A stretch of DNA of 64,000 nt from Chloroflexales bacterium ZM16-3. Lineage in GTDB: Bacteria > Chloroflexota > Chloroflexia > Chloroflexales > Chloroflexaceae. Below the pieces are notes generated by a model that saw only the letters and a program-made list of their open reading frames with translations, did no database searches and was not told the origin of the DNA. The position numbers were made by a program, and so were the translations under genes. The stretch spans positions 1-64,000 of the forward strand of contig RYFE02000009.1 in the NCBI GenBank assembly GCA_004138175.2, given 5' to 3'. Shown here piece after piece: positions 1 through 7,373 of this stretch. Position 1 is the first letter of the stretch, and each line of letters starts with the position of its first letter.

Positions 1-309
1 CACGCAGCGCCAGGGCATCCATCGTGTGCTCATTCTGTCTTCCCTCCGCCTGCGTCAGCGGCGCTCCCGCGCGGCCCGACGCAGCCGGCTGCCGCGTGCG
101 TCGTAGACGCACACGACCGGTCTCATTGTCACGCTCCATCAGTTGGTAAGGTACGACGGGTGTTGCGCGGCCCAACAGGCGTAAAAAAGCGGAGCAGGCC
201 GAGGCGCTGCGCCGTTTCTCGCGTTATTCCTGATTGGTGATGAGCGCGCCCTTGCGGGCCGTCCTCAGCTCTCATTGCAACTTTGCCAATTTAACACGAG
301 GGTAGCGAC
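1..309. other. Left edge without a clear gene
   Basis: No convincing gene is visible. On the minus strand an ATG at about 33 is preceded by a GGAGGGA Shine-Dalgarno-like stretch and would run off the window edge (first residues MSTRWMPWRCV). Just upstream on the same strand is a 23-codon reading frame beginning MRPVVCVYD at about 127. Either could be the start of a leftward gene, but too little is present to judge. Bases 240-305 look like ordinary intergenic DNA before the transposase remnant. Confidence 0.25.
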
Positions 310-401
310 TTGTCAAATGACAAACAACACCGCACGTATTCGAGTGACGGCGCGCAGTATAGCAATGGGGGGCGCTCCTGTCAAGCGAGACAGGCTAGCG
401 G

Positions 402-530
402 GGTGCGACGTATAGTTTCGGAAAACCGGATAGCCGCCGTAGCGCCATCGCATTGGGACGGCATGTTCCCATCCGCCGAGGTCGCTCGGTGGGGCCTTCT
501 AGCACATTTCCCGAAACTATACGCCGCACC
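402..530. mobile_element. MITE-like element, 129 bp, with target duplication
   Basis: Terminal inverted repeats of about 24 bp with two mismatches: the left end begins GGTGCGACGTATAGTTTCGG and the right end is the complement of GGTGCGGCGTATAGTTTCGG. It is flanked on both sides by the 11-bp direct repeat CAGGCTAGCGG (391-401 and 531-541), the signature of transposition. It encodes no transposase. It sits in the degraded 5' part of the ISAs1 remnant. Confidence 0.75.
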
Positions 531-1011
531 CAGGCTAGCGGGCAGGGCATGTGCAAAGTCCGGATGGCGTCGAAAACAGACACACCCTTTTGCGGGTATG
601 ATTCGGAGTATCAGCAACCGAACGCCCACAGATGTGGTAGATGTGGATCAGTTGGAACAGGTGCTGGGCCAGTTCTTCGCCGAACAACAGGCGACCGCCG
701 CGGTGCCGGAGCGCGGTAGCATCGTGCTGGCCGTCGATGGGAAGACCTTGCGCGGCACCATCCCCGCCGGCCAATCGCGCGGGGTGCATCTGGTGGCGGC
801 CTATCTGCCTGAGCAGGGCGTGGTGCTGGCCCAACGCGCCGTCGACCGCAAGGAAAACGAGATCGTCGCGGTGCCCAAGCTCCTCAAGCAGCTCGATCTG
901 ACCGGTATGGTCGTGGTCGGTGACGCGATGCAGGCCCAGCGGGAGCTGAGCATCCAGGTGGTCGAGGCGCAGGGCGACTATCTGTGGTTCGTCAAAGAGA
1001 ACCAGAAAACG

Positions 1012-1123
1012 CAATACCGCATAAGTGGTGCTGTGGGAGAGCTTGTCATTCTGAGCGAAGCGAAGAATCCCGGCCGGGACCCTTCGCTTCGCTCAGGGTG
1101 ACAGCGTTACTTCTGCGGTATTG
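1012..1123. mobile_element. MITE-like element, 112 bp, inside the transposase
   Basis: Ends are CAATACCGC and GCGGTATTG, part of imperfect terminal inverted repeats of about 23 bp. The 10-bp direct repeat CCAGAAAACG flanks it (1002-1011 and 1124-1133). The core is a palindrome built from GAGCGAAGCGAAGAATCCC and its complement. The same core recurs at 11.0 kb in a second 112-bp copy and in diverged form at 17.3 and 17.5 kb. It explains the frame break in the surrounding transposase. Confidence 0.85.
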
Positions 1124-1703
1124 CCAGAAAACGCTGTATACGGATCTGGAACAGCTCTTTGCTCCCCCGGCCCTCGCTCCGGGGTGGTCTGACCCCGGCA
1201 CCGACTTCATTACCGCAACGACGATCGAGAAAGGACACGGTCGGCTGGAGGAGCGCACGATCACGGTGAGCCGGATGCTCCACGACTATGCCGACTGGCC
1301 CTATCTCGACCACGTTTTCCGGATCGAATGCCGGGTCACGCAGCGGGGCAAGACGACCGTGGAGGTGCGCTATGGCATCACCAGCCTGCCGCCACCGCAC
1401 GCCTCGGCGGCACGCCTGATGGCGGTCGCGCGTACGGAATGGGGCATCGAAAATGGCTTGCACCATCGGCGCGATGTCACCCTGCGCGAGGATGCGTGTC
1501 CGGTGCGGCGTGGGCAGTCCCCACAGGTGCTGGCCGCCGTGAACAATGTCGTCATTGGGATCATGCAGCGCGCCGGGCAGCAGAACCTCGCGGCCGCACA
1601 GCGCGCGTTTCGCTACGCCTTCGACCGCCCCCTGGCGCACCGCTCCACCAGTTGATAGGTGTCAAGCGACTTTGCTCAGGCCCTGACACCGCCCCCGCGC
1701 GAT

Positions 1704-1732
1704 TTGCAACTGCGCCCCAATCATGGTATACT
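1704..1732 (+). promoter_or_regulatory. Sigma-70-type promoter of tRNA-Arg
   Basis: TTGCAA (1704-1709), 17-bp spacer, TATACT (1727-1732), ending 17 bp before the first tRNA base. Confidence 0.6.
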
Positions 1733-1749
1733 CCGCAAGGTTCGAGAAT

Positions 1750-1826
1750 GACCCCGTAGCTCAGTGGATTAGAGCGCTTCCCTGCGGAGGAAGAGGTCGC
1801 GCGTTCGAGTCGCGCCGGGGTCGCCA
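1750..1826 (+). tRNA. tRNA-Arg (anticodon GCG)
   Basis: Complete cloverleaf. The acceptor stem GACCCCG pairs with CGGGGTC, the D arm contains GCTC...GAGC with A20, the anticodon stem CTTCC/GGAAG closes the loop CTGCGGA, and the T arm GCGCG/CGCGC encloses TTCGAGT. CCA is encoded (1824-1826). The anticodon at 1784-1786 is GCG, reading Arg CGC (and CGU by wobble). Most bacteria use an ACG (inosine) tRNA for these codons, so this anticodon is somewhat unusual. Identity Arg is supported by A20 and the anticodon. Confidence 0.93.
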
Positions 1827-1833
1827 CAAAAAA

Positions 1834-1875
1834 AAGAGCGGGGCGGTGAGGAAAGCTCCTCACCGCCCCGCTCTT
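1834..1875. terminator. Bidirectional terminator after tRNA-Arg
   Basis: Perfect 18-bp inverted repeat (AAGAGCGGGGCGGTGAGG and its complement) with a 6-base loop, preceded on the plus strand by an A-run that gives a U-run to leftward transcripts. It lies between the tRNA and the convergent phosphatase gene and touches the latter's stop codon. Confidence 0.8.
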
Positions 1876-2374
1876 ACTTTCTGCCCCTGCGCCTCCCAAA
1901 CCCTAGCATATCCTCATACTCGCGCAGCCGGGCGATCTGCCACCGGTTCGGCGCGATGATCGGGCGCGCGGCGCGCAGGTGCGCCAGGGCGGTGCGGGAG
2001 GGCATATTGTGGACAGAGACGAGGTATGCCGCCGCCATGAGCGGCGCACGCCCGACGCCCGCGTGACAGTGGACGAACACTGGCAGCTCCTCGGCGTGCG
2101 CTGCGGCGATGAAGGCCACGCCCTCGCTCAGCTGCTTGATCGTCGGGGCGTGAAAATCGTTGACGAGCAGGCGCATGGTGCGCGTGGGCGGGGTGGCGCC
2201 AGAGAAGCGGTCCTTATGCTCGGCCTGTAGGCTCAGCACGGCGCGCACGCCGAGCGCATAGAGATCCGGCCACTGCGAGGCGCGAAACTGGCCGCCAACA
2301 AAAAGTAGCGGCGCAACCTGGCTCGCGTTCAGGCCAAAGATCCGATGCCACTGTGTGTGCAAGTAGGTTCGCAT
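1874..2374 (-). CDS. Dual-specificity/tyrosine protein phosphatase
   Basis: Small soluble phosphatase of the cysteine-dependent (DSP/PTP) superfamily, 166 residues from the ATG at 2374. A TTG 5 codons upstream (2389) is possible but neither has a good ribosome-binding site. The P-loop signature HCHAGVGRAP carries the catalytic Cys and the invariant Arg. An upstream Asp in VNDFHAP is a plausible general acid. Such enzymes remove phosphate from Tyr/Ser/Thr residues. Together with the Ser/Thr kinase at 7.4-10 kb and the PP2C gene at 16.2 kb it suggests active protein phosphorylation, but no physical link is shown. It converges on tRNA-Arg with a shared terminator. Confidence 0.85.
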   Translation of the reverse strand: MRTYLHTQWHRIFGLNASQVAPLLFVGGQFRASQWPDLYALGVRAVLSLQAEHKDRFSGATPPTRTMRLLVNDFHAPTIKQLSEGVAFIAAAHAEELPVFVHCHAGVGRAPLMAAAYLVSVHNMPSRTALAHLRAARPIIAPNRWQIARLREYEDMLGFGRRRGRK

Positions 2375-2509
2375 AGTTCTGGTGTACAATACTTAGGGCT
2401 GTGTCACTGCCTTGAAATCCAAGGTATCATACCATGGCTCATGCGGTTGCAGGTTGCAGATCGGTGGTTGAAGATTCCGCGCAGCGCGTTCTGATGCGAT
2501 CTACGCTTT

Positions 2510-2640
2510 CGCCTTGCGCGCCCAGCCCGTAAACGGGCGGGCTACGGTTCGGCAAAGGCCGCCTGCGCGGCCTCGGCCAGCCCGCGCAGGCGGGCTTTGC
2601 AAACAATAAATAGCCCGCGGCTTCAGCCGCCGGGCGACGG
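2510..2640. repeat. GC-rich palindromic intergenic repeat
   Basis: Contains nested palindromes, for example GCCCGTAAACGGGC and the arm pair GGCCGCCTGCGCGGCC, ending with GCGGCTTCAGCCGCCGGGCG. The segment CGGCGGCTGAAGCCG recurs, inverted and diverged, at 61.33-61.44 kb. A read-through frame crosses this stretch into the acetyltransferase gene but looks non-coding. Confidence 0.6.
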
Positions 2641-2734
2641 TTCACCGCGTTCCTACTGCTCGATTTGTGTGCGCGCCAGCTCATCTGGCGAGGCCCGCAG
2701 TTCGCCCGACGCCCTCACAGAGCGGGATGCGCGT

Positions 2735-3625
2735 ATGAGGCTCTTCCGTAAAAGCTATGATGTGAGCCGGGCCTCCCCTCGGCCAGTCTGTGCCAATGAC
2801 CTGACGAAGGTCTCGCGGCTGCTGCGTGACGGCGGTCGGCGCTACTACGGGCTCACCGGCGGGGAGCTTCCCATGCTTCTGAGCGCTGGTCAGGGCGTCG
2901 TCCTGCTATCCGGCGAGGAGATTATTGCGGTGGCTCTGGTGAGCTGGCCCGCCGAGCACTCCTGCTGGCTACGCGGCCTGGCGCTTGTCGAGGGGGTCGA
3001 TCTGCACGCAGGCATCGCGGCCCTGATCCCGGCCCTTCACGCCGAGCTCGTCGGCCACAGGATCGGCGCTGTCTACTATGCTGGCGATGAGGCTGCTGAC
3101 TCCTGGCTGCTCCCTGTGCTGCTGTCCTACGGCTACGCCCAGGATACGGAAGTGGTCGTCTACGAGAAGCGCGATCTGAACATCCCTAGCGTCGGAAACC
3201 CTAATGTGCTAGTCCGCGCGGCCACAGGCGTTGATATGTCTGAGGTGCTGCGCCTCGACCACGCCTGCTTCGAGCCACAGTGGACGAAGGATGATGTCAT
3301 CCTTGGGCCGGCGATCACACAGGGGCCGCTCTTCTTGCTGGCCGAGCTCGACGGGCATGCCGTGGGCTACGCCTACGCCACCAGCCACTTCGGCGGGCGC
3401 CTCGTCCACCTGGTTCGGATCGCCGTCGAGCCGCGCCACCAGAGCGCCCAGATCGGCATCCGCCTCTTGTCCGCCGTCACCTCGTTCGCCGCAGCCCAGG
3501 GCACAACGATGATCACCCTGAATACGCAGGCGTACAACACCCACGCGCAGCGGCTCTATCGCTGGTTTGGCTTTGCGCCGACGGGCGAGCGTCAGAGCGT
3601 GCTGCGCTGCCAGCTGGCGCGTTGA
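2735..3625 (+). CDS. GNAT family N-acetyltransferase, two-domain
   Basis: 296 residues from ATG 2735. An open frame continues upstream to 2597, but that part is translated repeat sequence and was excluded. The C-terminal half is a clear GNAT fold: VLVRAATGVDMSEVLRLDHA opens it, the acetyl-CoA binding motif A lies near LVRIAVEPRHQSAQIGIRLL, and the end ITLNTQAYNTHAQRLYRWFGF is the typical motif B strand-helix. The N-terminal half (residues 15-150) resembles a degenerate second GNAT domain (VLLSGEEIIAVALVSW). Substrate unknown. It stands alone on the plus strand. Confidence 0.75.
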   Translation: MRLFRKSYDVSRASPRPVCANDLTKVSRLLRDGGRRYYGLTGGELPMLLSAGQGVVLLSGEEIIAVALVSWPAEHSCWLRGLALVEGVDLHAGIAALIPALHAELVGHRIGAVYYAGDEAADSWLLPVLLSYGYAQDTEVVVYEKRDLNIPSVGNPNVLVRAATGVDMSEVLRLDHACFEPQWTKDDVILGPAITQGPLFLLAELDGHAVGYAYATSHFGGRLVHLVRIAVEPRHQSAQIGIRLLSAVTSFAAAQGTTMITLNTQAYNTHAQRLYRWFGFAPTGERQSVLRCQLAR

Positions 3626-3680
3626 TCTGAGCAGCCAGACACCCTTTTGGGCAAGTGCCAGGTTGTAAATCACATTGCGC

Positions 3681-3714
3681 ACAGCCCACAGCCCACAGCC
3701 CACAATCTGCAATC
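3681..3714. repeat. Heptamer tandem repeat block
   Basis: Three copies of CAGCCCA followed by CAATCTGCAATC, between the acetyltransferase and the SH3 gene. Blocks of the same kind recur through the window (see findings). Confidence 0.7.
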
Positions 3715-3729
3715 GTATGAGGAGGTTCT

Positions 3730-4299
3730 GTGCCGCCAAAAGCAGATCCGCGCGACTGGGATCGCTACTTTCGACCGGGCGCGCCCCGCAGGGGCGGCCC
3801 GCTGCGCGCCCTGGCGAATATCTTGCTGATCGGCGTGACTCTGGGCATCCTCGGGGGGGCCGGCCTCTTCGCATGGAGCTTCGGTCGCGAGCGCGCCCAG
3901 CAGAGCGCTGCCACCAGCGTGAGCATGATCGAGACATCGAACGCCGGCACGATCGCCACGCAGACCGCCCGCGCCCTTGCGACAGTCACCGCCCAGTCGG
4001 TGGTCGCCCCCTCCAGCATCGCTACGCCCACCGCCACGCCCGAGCCGATCCTTGGCCGGGGTAGCGTGACGAACGGCGGCAACCTGCGCAGCGAGCCGGT
4101 GGTCGCCCCCGAGACGGTGGTCGGCCAGGTCTGTGTGGGCGACCAGATCGACTTTCTGGAGCAGCGCGCCCTGAGCGACGGCGCGGTCTGGTACCGCATC
4201 CGGCTCACCGTCGCCGCCGCAGACTGCACGCCGCAGCGGGTGACGGTGGGCAGCGTGGGCTGGGCGAGCGCCTCGCTGCTGAGCGAGATCACACCGTAG
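3730..4299 (+). CDS. Membrane-anchored SH3-like domain protein
   Basis: 189 residues, GTG start at 3730 chosen because GAGGAGGT lies at the right distance upstream. Layout: a basic, cytoplasmic N terminus (residues 1-27), one membrane helix (about 28-50, ILLIGVTLGILGGAGLFAW), a Thr/Ala-rich linker, and a C-terminal bacterial SH3-like domain from about residue 107 with the usual GGNLRSEP start and VWYRIRL strand. Such proteins usually bind cell-wall or surface ligands outside the membrane. The domain has two Cys that could form a disulfide (VCVGD, DCTP). A terminator follows at 4454. Confidence 0.75.
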   Translation: MPPKADPRDWDRYFRPGAPRRGGPLRALANILLIGVTLGILGGAGLFAWSFGRERAQQSAATSVSMIETSNAGTIATQTARALATVTAQSVVAPSSIATPTATPEPILGRGSVTNGGNLRSEPVVAPETVVGQVCVGDQIDFLEQRALSDGAVWYRIRLTVAAADCTPQRVTVGSVGWASASLLSEITP

Positions 4300-4453
4300 G
4301 GGTGCCCACGTAGGGAGGAATCCTCCATGGCAAGCTCAGCCCTCCGCCTGATCTTGTCTGTAACTCGGGCTGCTACACTGAGCTAATAGATCATGGTTAG
4401 CAGCCCAACATCCCCGCAGATACTGTCCAGCTAACCAGGCCCCCCCACTTGCA

Positions 4454-4480
4454 CGGCTGCCTTTAAGGCGGCCGTTTTTT
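4454..4480 (+). terminator. Rho-independent terminator
   Basis: Stem CGGCTGCC/GGCGGCCG (one G-T pair) with loop TTTAA, followed by six T. It ends transcription of the SH3 gene before the transporter. Confidence 0.75.
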
Positions 4481-4514
4481 GATTCTCGCCGATGCTGTAC
4501 CACAGGAGAACGTC

Positions 4515-5450
4515 GTGGTTTCCGTCTTGCTCAATGTGCTTCTGCCGATCGCCGTGGTGGTGGCGATTGGCTACACCCTGCGCCGCGTCTTCCCGCTCGA
4601 CCAGGGCTCGCTCAACCGGGTGATGATCTATGGGCTGAGCCCGGCCCTGATCTTTGTCTCGCTGCTGCGGGCTAACCTGACGGGCAGCGGCGCCCTACAG
4701 ATGATCGCCTTATCTGTGGGCCTGGTGGCGCTGATGGGGGCGACCACGCTGGCTCTGGCATGGCCGCTCGGCCTGCGCGGCGGCGACCTGAGCGCGATGC
4801 TTCTGGTGAGCCTGTTCATGAACTCGGGGAACTACGGGCTGCCGGCGGCGCGCTTCGCCTTTGGCGAGGAGGGCTTCACCCAGGCTCTGTTCTTCTTCAT
4901 CGCCCAGTCGATCATGGCCCAGACGCTCGGCGTCGCGGTGGCGGCGGCGGGCGGGGCCGCCGGACACGACAGGGTGCTGCGCGAGGCGCTCCGCCGTATG
5001 GTGCGGATGCCCCAGATCTACGCGGTGATGGCGGCCCTGCTCATCCGCGCCACGGGGTTCGACCTGACGGCGGCTGACGGGCTGGCGGGCGGGCTGTTTA
5101 ATGGTGTGGCCCTGCTGAGCGAGGCGGCCCTGCCGCTGATGCTAGTGATCCTGGGCATGCAGCTGGGCACCGGGGTGCCCATCGAGCAGCCCGGCCTGGT
5201 CGCCCTGGCCACAGGGCTGCGTCTCGTGATCTCGCCCGCCCTGGCCTACGGGCTCGGCCTGGCGCTCGGCCTCCACGGCATGAGCCTGGCCGTCGGTGTG
5301 ATGCTCGGGGGCATGCCCACGGCGGTGAACACGGCGATCCTGGCGATCGAGTTTGATTGCCGGCCGACGCTCGTGGTCGGCACGGTGGTTGCCTCGTCGC
5401 TGGCCAGCCTGCTCACCCTGACGGTGCTGCTCGGCCTGCTTCATGGGTAG
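4515..5450 (+). CDS. AEC family transporter (auxin efflux carrier type)
   Basis: Integral membrane permease of the AEC family, which exports or imports small organic acids in bacteria. 311 residues from GTG 4515, chosen because AGGAG sits 6 bases upstream. The in-frame TTG at 4479 falls inside the preceding terminator. About ten hydrophobic segments are visible in two halves, with the family-typical MNSGNYGLPAARFAFG in the crossover region and VMLGGMPTAVNTAILA in the second half. Substrate cannot be told from sequence. It is followed after 65 bp by a sensor kinase on the same strand, with a separate -10-like TACAAT between them. Confidence 0.85.
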   Translation: MVSVLLNVLLPIAVVVAIGYTLRRVFPLDQGSLNRVMIYGLSPALIFVSLLRANLTGSGALQMIALSVGLVALMGATTLALAWPLGLRGGDLSAMLLVSLFMNSGNYGLPAARFAFGEEGFTQALFFFIAQSIMAQTLGVAVAAAGGAAGHDRVLREALRRMVRMPQIYAVMAALLIRATGFDLTAADGLAGGLFNGVALLSEAALPLMLVILGMQLGTGVPIEQPGLVALATGLRLVISPALAYGLGLALGLHGMSLAVGVMLGGMPTAVNTAILAIEFDCRPTLVVGTVVASSLASLLTLTVLLGLLHG

Positions 5451-5515
5451 GACGGGAAGGCCGGGGCAAGAACCGTGCATGCTGTACAATGAGGAGACAT
5501 CACCCAAAAACTGCT

Positions 5516-6736
5516 ATGAACCGTCTGATCCTCCCCATCCTGATGCTCGTCGCCCTGGCGCTGATGGCCGCCATCGGCTGGGTTGGCGCGCCCGGGGCCT
5601 CATCCGCCGAGCTAATGGGGTACCTGGCCCTGGCCGGCCTGTTCGCCCTGGCCGTCGCCACAGCCGCCCTGCTCTGGCTGCGGCGCAGCTGGGGCTCCCT
5701 CTGGCTCCAGCTCGCCGTCACCTACGCGGCTGGCGTGGCGGTGTCCCTGGTCACGGTGCTGCTGACCGTGCAGGCCATGCTCTTCTCGCAGAGCGACCTG
5801 CCGCTGCTCACGCTGCTGCTGCTCTTCGCGGGGGTGATGTCGCTGGGGATGGGGATGGGGCTGGCGGGGACGATCGGGCGGCGGGTGGGCGCGCTGCGAG
5901 AGGGGGCGCAGCGGCTGGCCGGGGGCGACCTGGGCGCGCGCGTGGATGCGCAGGGCGGCGACGACCTGGCCGAGCTGGCCCGCGACTTCAACCGCATGGC
6001 CGAGCAGCTTGCCGCCGCCGCCGCTGAGCGCGAGCGCCAGGAGGCGGCCCGGCGCGACCTGGTGGTGGCCGTCTCGCACGACCTGCGCACGCCCCTGGCC
6101 TCGCTGCGCGTTCTCACCGAGGCGCTGTCCGACGGGCTGGTGGATGATCCGGCGACGGTCGAGCGCTACCTGGGCACGATGCGCGGCCAGATCGGCCTGC
6201 TGAGCGGGCTGATCGACGACCTGTTCGAGCTGGCCCAGCTCGACGCCGGGGCGCTGGCCTTCGATATGCAGCGGGTCGCCCCGGGCGACCTGATCAGCGA
6301 TGTGATCAACGGGCTGCTGCCCCAGTCCGAGGCGAAGGGCGTGTGCCTGAGCGGCGCGGTGTCGCAGGGCGTCGGCCCGGTGCTGGCGGCCCCGCAGAAG
6401 ATTGAGCGCGTGCTCTACAACCTGGTGGCCAACGCCATCCGCCACACGCCCGGCGGGGGGCAGATCGTCCTGGATGCCTGCGGGCCTGAGCCGGGCGCGC
6501 CACAGCGCGTCACCTTCAGCATCGCCGACAGCGGCGAGGGCATCGCCGCCGAGGATCTGCCCCACGTCTTTGAGCGCTTCTACCGAGGCGAGAAGTCGCG
6601 CTCGCGGGCCACAGGCGGGGCCGGGCTCGGGCTGGCGATCGCCAGGGGGATCGTGGAGGCCCACGGCGGCACGATCTGGATCGAGTCCGCGCGCGGGCGC
6701 GGGACGACGGTGCGCTTCAGCCTGCCGATGGGGTAG
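5516..6736 (+). CDS. HAMP-domain sensor histidine kinase, orphan
   Basis: 406 residues from ATG 5516. Two or three N-terminal membrane segments (residues 5-27, 34-55, 60-85 and 96-120), then HAMP ([24 protein letters not shown]), the DHp helix with phospho-acceptor His in [12 protein letters not shown], and a HATPase_c domain with N box [11 protein letters not shown]1 DSGEGI and G2 [13 protein letters not shown]. There is almost no periplasmic loop, so it probably senses membrane or cytoplasmic signals. No response regulator is adjacent. TACAAT at 5485-5490 may be its -10. Its last 20 bp overlap the convergent ferredoxin gene. Confidence 0.88.
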   Translation: MNRLILPILMLVALALMAAIGWVGAPGASSAELMGYLALAGLFALAVATAALLWLRRSWGSLWLQLAVTYAAGVAVSLVTVLLTVQAMLFSQSDLPLLTLLLLFAGVMSLGMGMGLAGTIGRRVGALREGAQRLAGGDLGARVDAQGGDDLAELARDFNRMAEQLAAAAAERERQEAARRDLVVAVSHDLRTPLASLRVLTEALSDGLVDDPATVERYLGTMRGQIGLLSGLIDDLFELAQLDAGALAFDMQRVAPGDLISDVINGLLPQSEAKGVCLSGAVSQGVGPVLAAPQKIERVLYNLVANAIRHTPGGGQIVLDACGPEPGAPQRVTFSIADSGEGIAAEDLPHVFERFYRGEKSRSRATGGAGLGLAIARGIVEAHGGTIWIESARGRGTTVRFSLPMG

Positions 6737-7109
6737 GGAGCGGGTTCCGCGCGAAGACATAGTCCTCGACGGGGATGCCGCCGATCAAGTGCTCCTGGAT
6801 GATCCGCTCCAGCACCTCGGGCGTGCATGAGTGGTACCAGACGCCCTCGGGGTAGACGACGGCGATTGGGCCGTGGGCGCAGATGCGCAGGCACCCGGCC
6901 TTGCTGCGGTAGACCCCGCCCTCGGCCAAGGAGATGCCGAGCTTCTTCAGGCGGTTTTTGAGGTAATTCCAGGACTCAACGCCTGCCTCGTAGCTACAGC
7001 ACTTGGCCTCGCTGGGCTCGGCGCAGATGAAGATGTGTCGCCGGTATGTGCCGACGCCGTACTGACGGGCCAGGTCGCGCAGCTCGGCGAGGGTCTCGCT
7101 ATCGCTCAT
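6717..7109 (-). CDS. (2Fe-2S) ferredoxin domain protein
   Basis: 130-residue soluble thioredoxin-like 2Fe-2S ferredoxin. The start at 7109 is preferred over the ATG two codons upstream because AGGAG is spaced 7 bases from it. Cluster ligands fit the family pattern: Cys in [12 protein letters not shown], then the pair in [19 protein letters not shown]. It probably acts as an electron carrier. A TATAAT at 7152-7157 (minus strand) is a plausible -10. It converges with and overlaps the sensor kinase stop. Confidence 0.85.
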   Translation of the reverse strand: MSDSETLAELRDLARQYGVGTYRRHIFICAEPSEAKCCSYEAGVESWNYLKNRLKKLGISLAEGGVYRSKAGCLRICAHGPIAVVYPEGVWYHSCTPEVLERIIQEHLIGGIPVEDYVFARNPLPTPSAG

Positions 7110-7196
7110 GATCATGCTCCTATCGGTGCGCCGCTCGCCCCGCTCATGAGCATTATAGCCTGATTGCTGCCGGGGCGAAGCCCTACCAGCCTCTAG

Positions 7197-7373
7197 GGCA
7201 GGGCTGGTGCAACATAGCTGGCGACTGGAAGTCGCGCCGATGGGGCGCGTTGCGCCGGGCGTCGGCCTGCGCCGACGCCGGAACCGCCCGCGCAGGCGGG
7301 CGGCTGGCCGCAGGCCCCCGCGACGCGGCTTCAGCCGCCAGCGACATTGCACCAGTCCCGACCTCTAGGGCTG
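7197..7373. repeat. GC-rich palindromic repeat between genes
   Basis: Contains the motif GGCGACTGGAAGTCGCGCCG, then GGGCGCGTTGCGCC, GGGCGTCGGC...GCCGACGCC and GCGGCTTCAGCCGC hairpins. A second diverged copy lies at 45.73-45.85 kb. It ends at the 3' end of the kinase gene and may act in transcription termination. Confidence 0.6.

Larger units (their letters stand above)
310..1655 (+). pseudogene. ISAs1-family transposase, disrupted
   Basis: Remnant of a DDE transposase of the ISAs1 type. The recognisable part starts near 625 (VDQLEQVLGQFFAEQQ), carries the first catalytic Asp in the family motif VDGKTLRG (about 736) and the second in VVGDAMQAQ, and resumes from about 1134 with YTDLEQLFAP through to the WGIENGLHHRRDV and NNVVIGIMQRAG region at the C terminus. 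The frame changes exactly across a 112-bp inserted palindromic element plus its 10-bp target duplication (122 bp net, +2 frame). Removing it rejoins FVKENQ with KTLYTDLEQ. A second inserted element lies at 402-530, where the N-terminal part is no longer recognisable. The insertion sequence is therefore dead. Confidence 0.85.

Noticed and set aside
2597-2734. N-terminal extension of the acetyltransferase
   Set aside because: The codons come from a palindromic repeat found elsewhere, so the ATG at 2735 was used.
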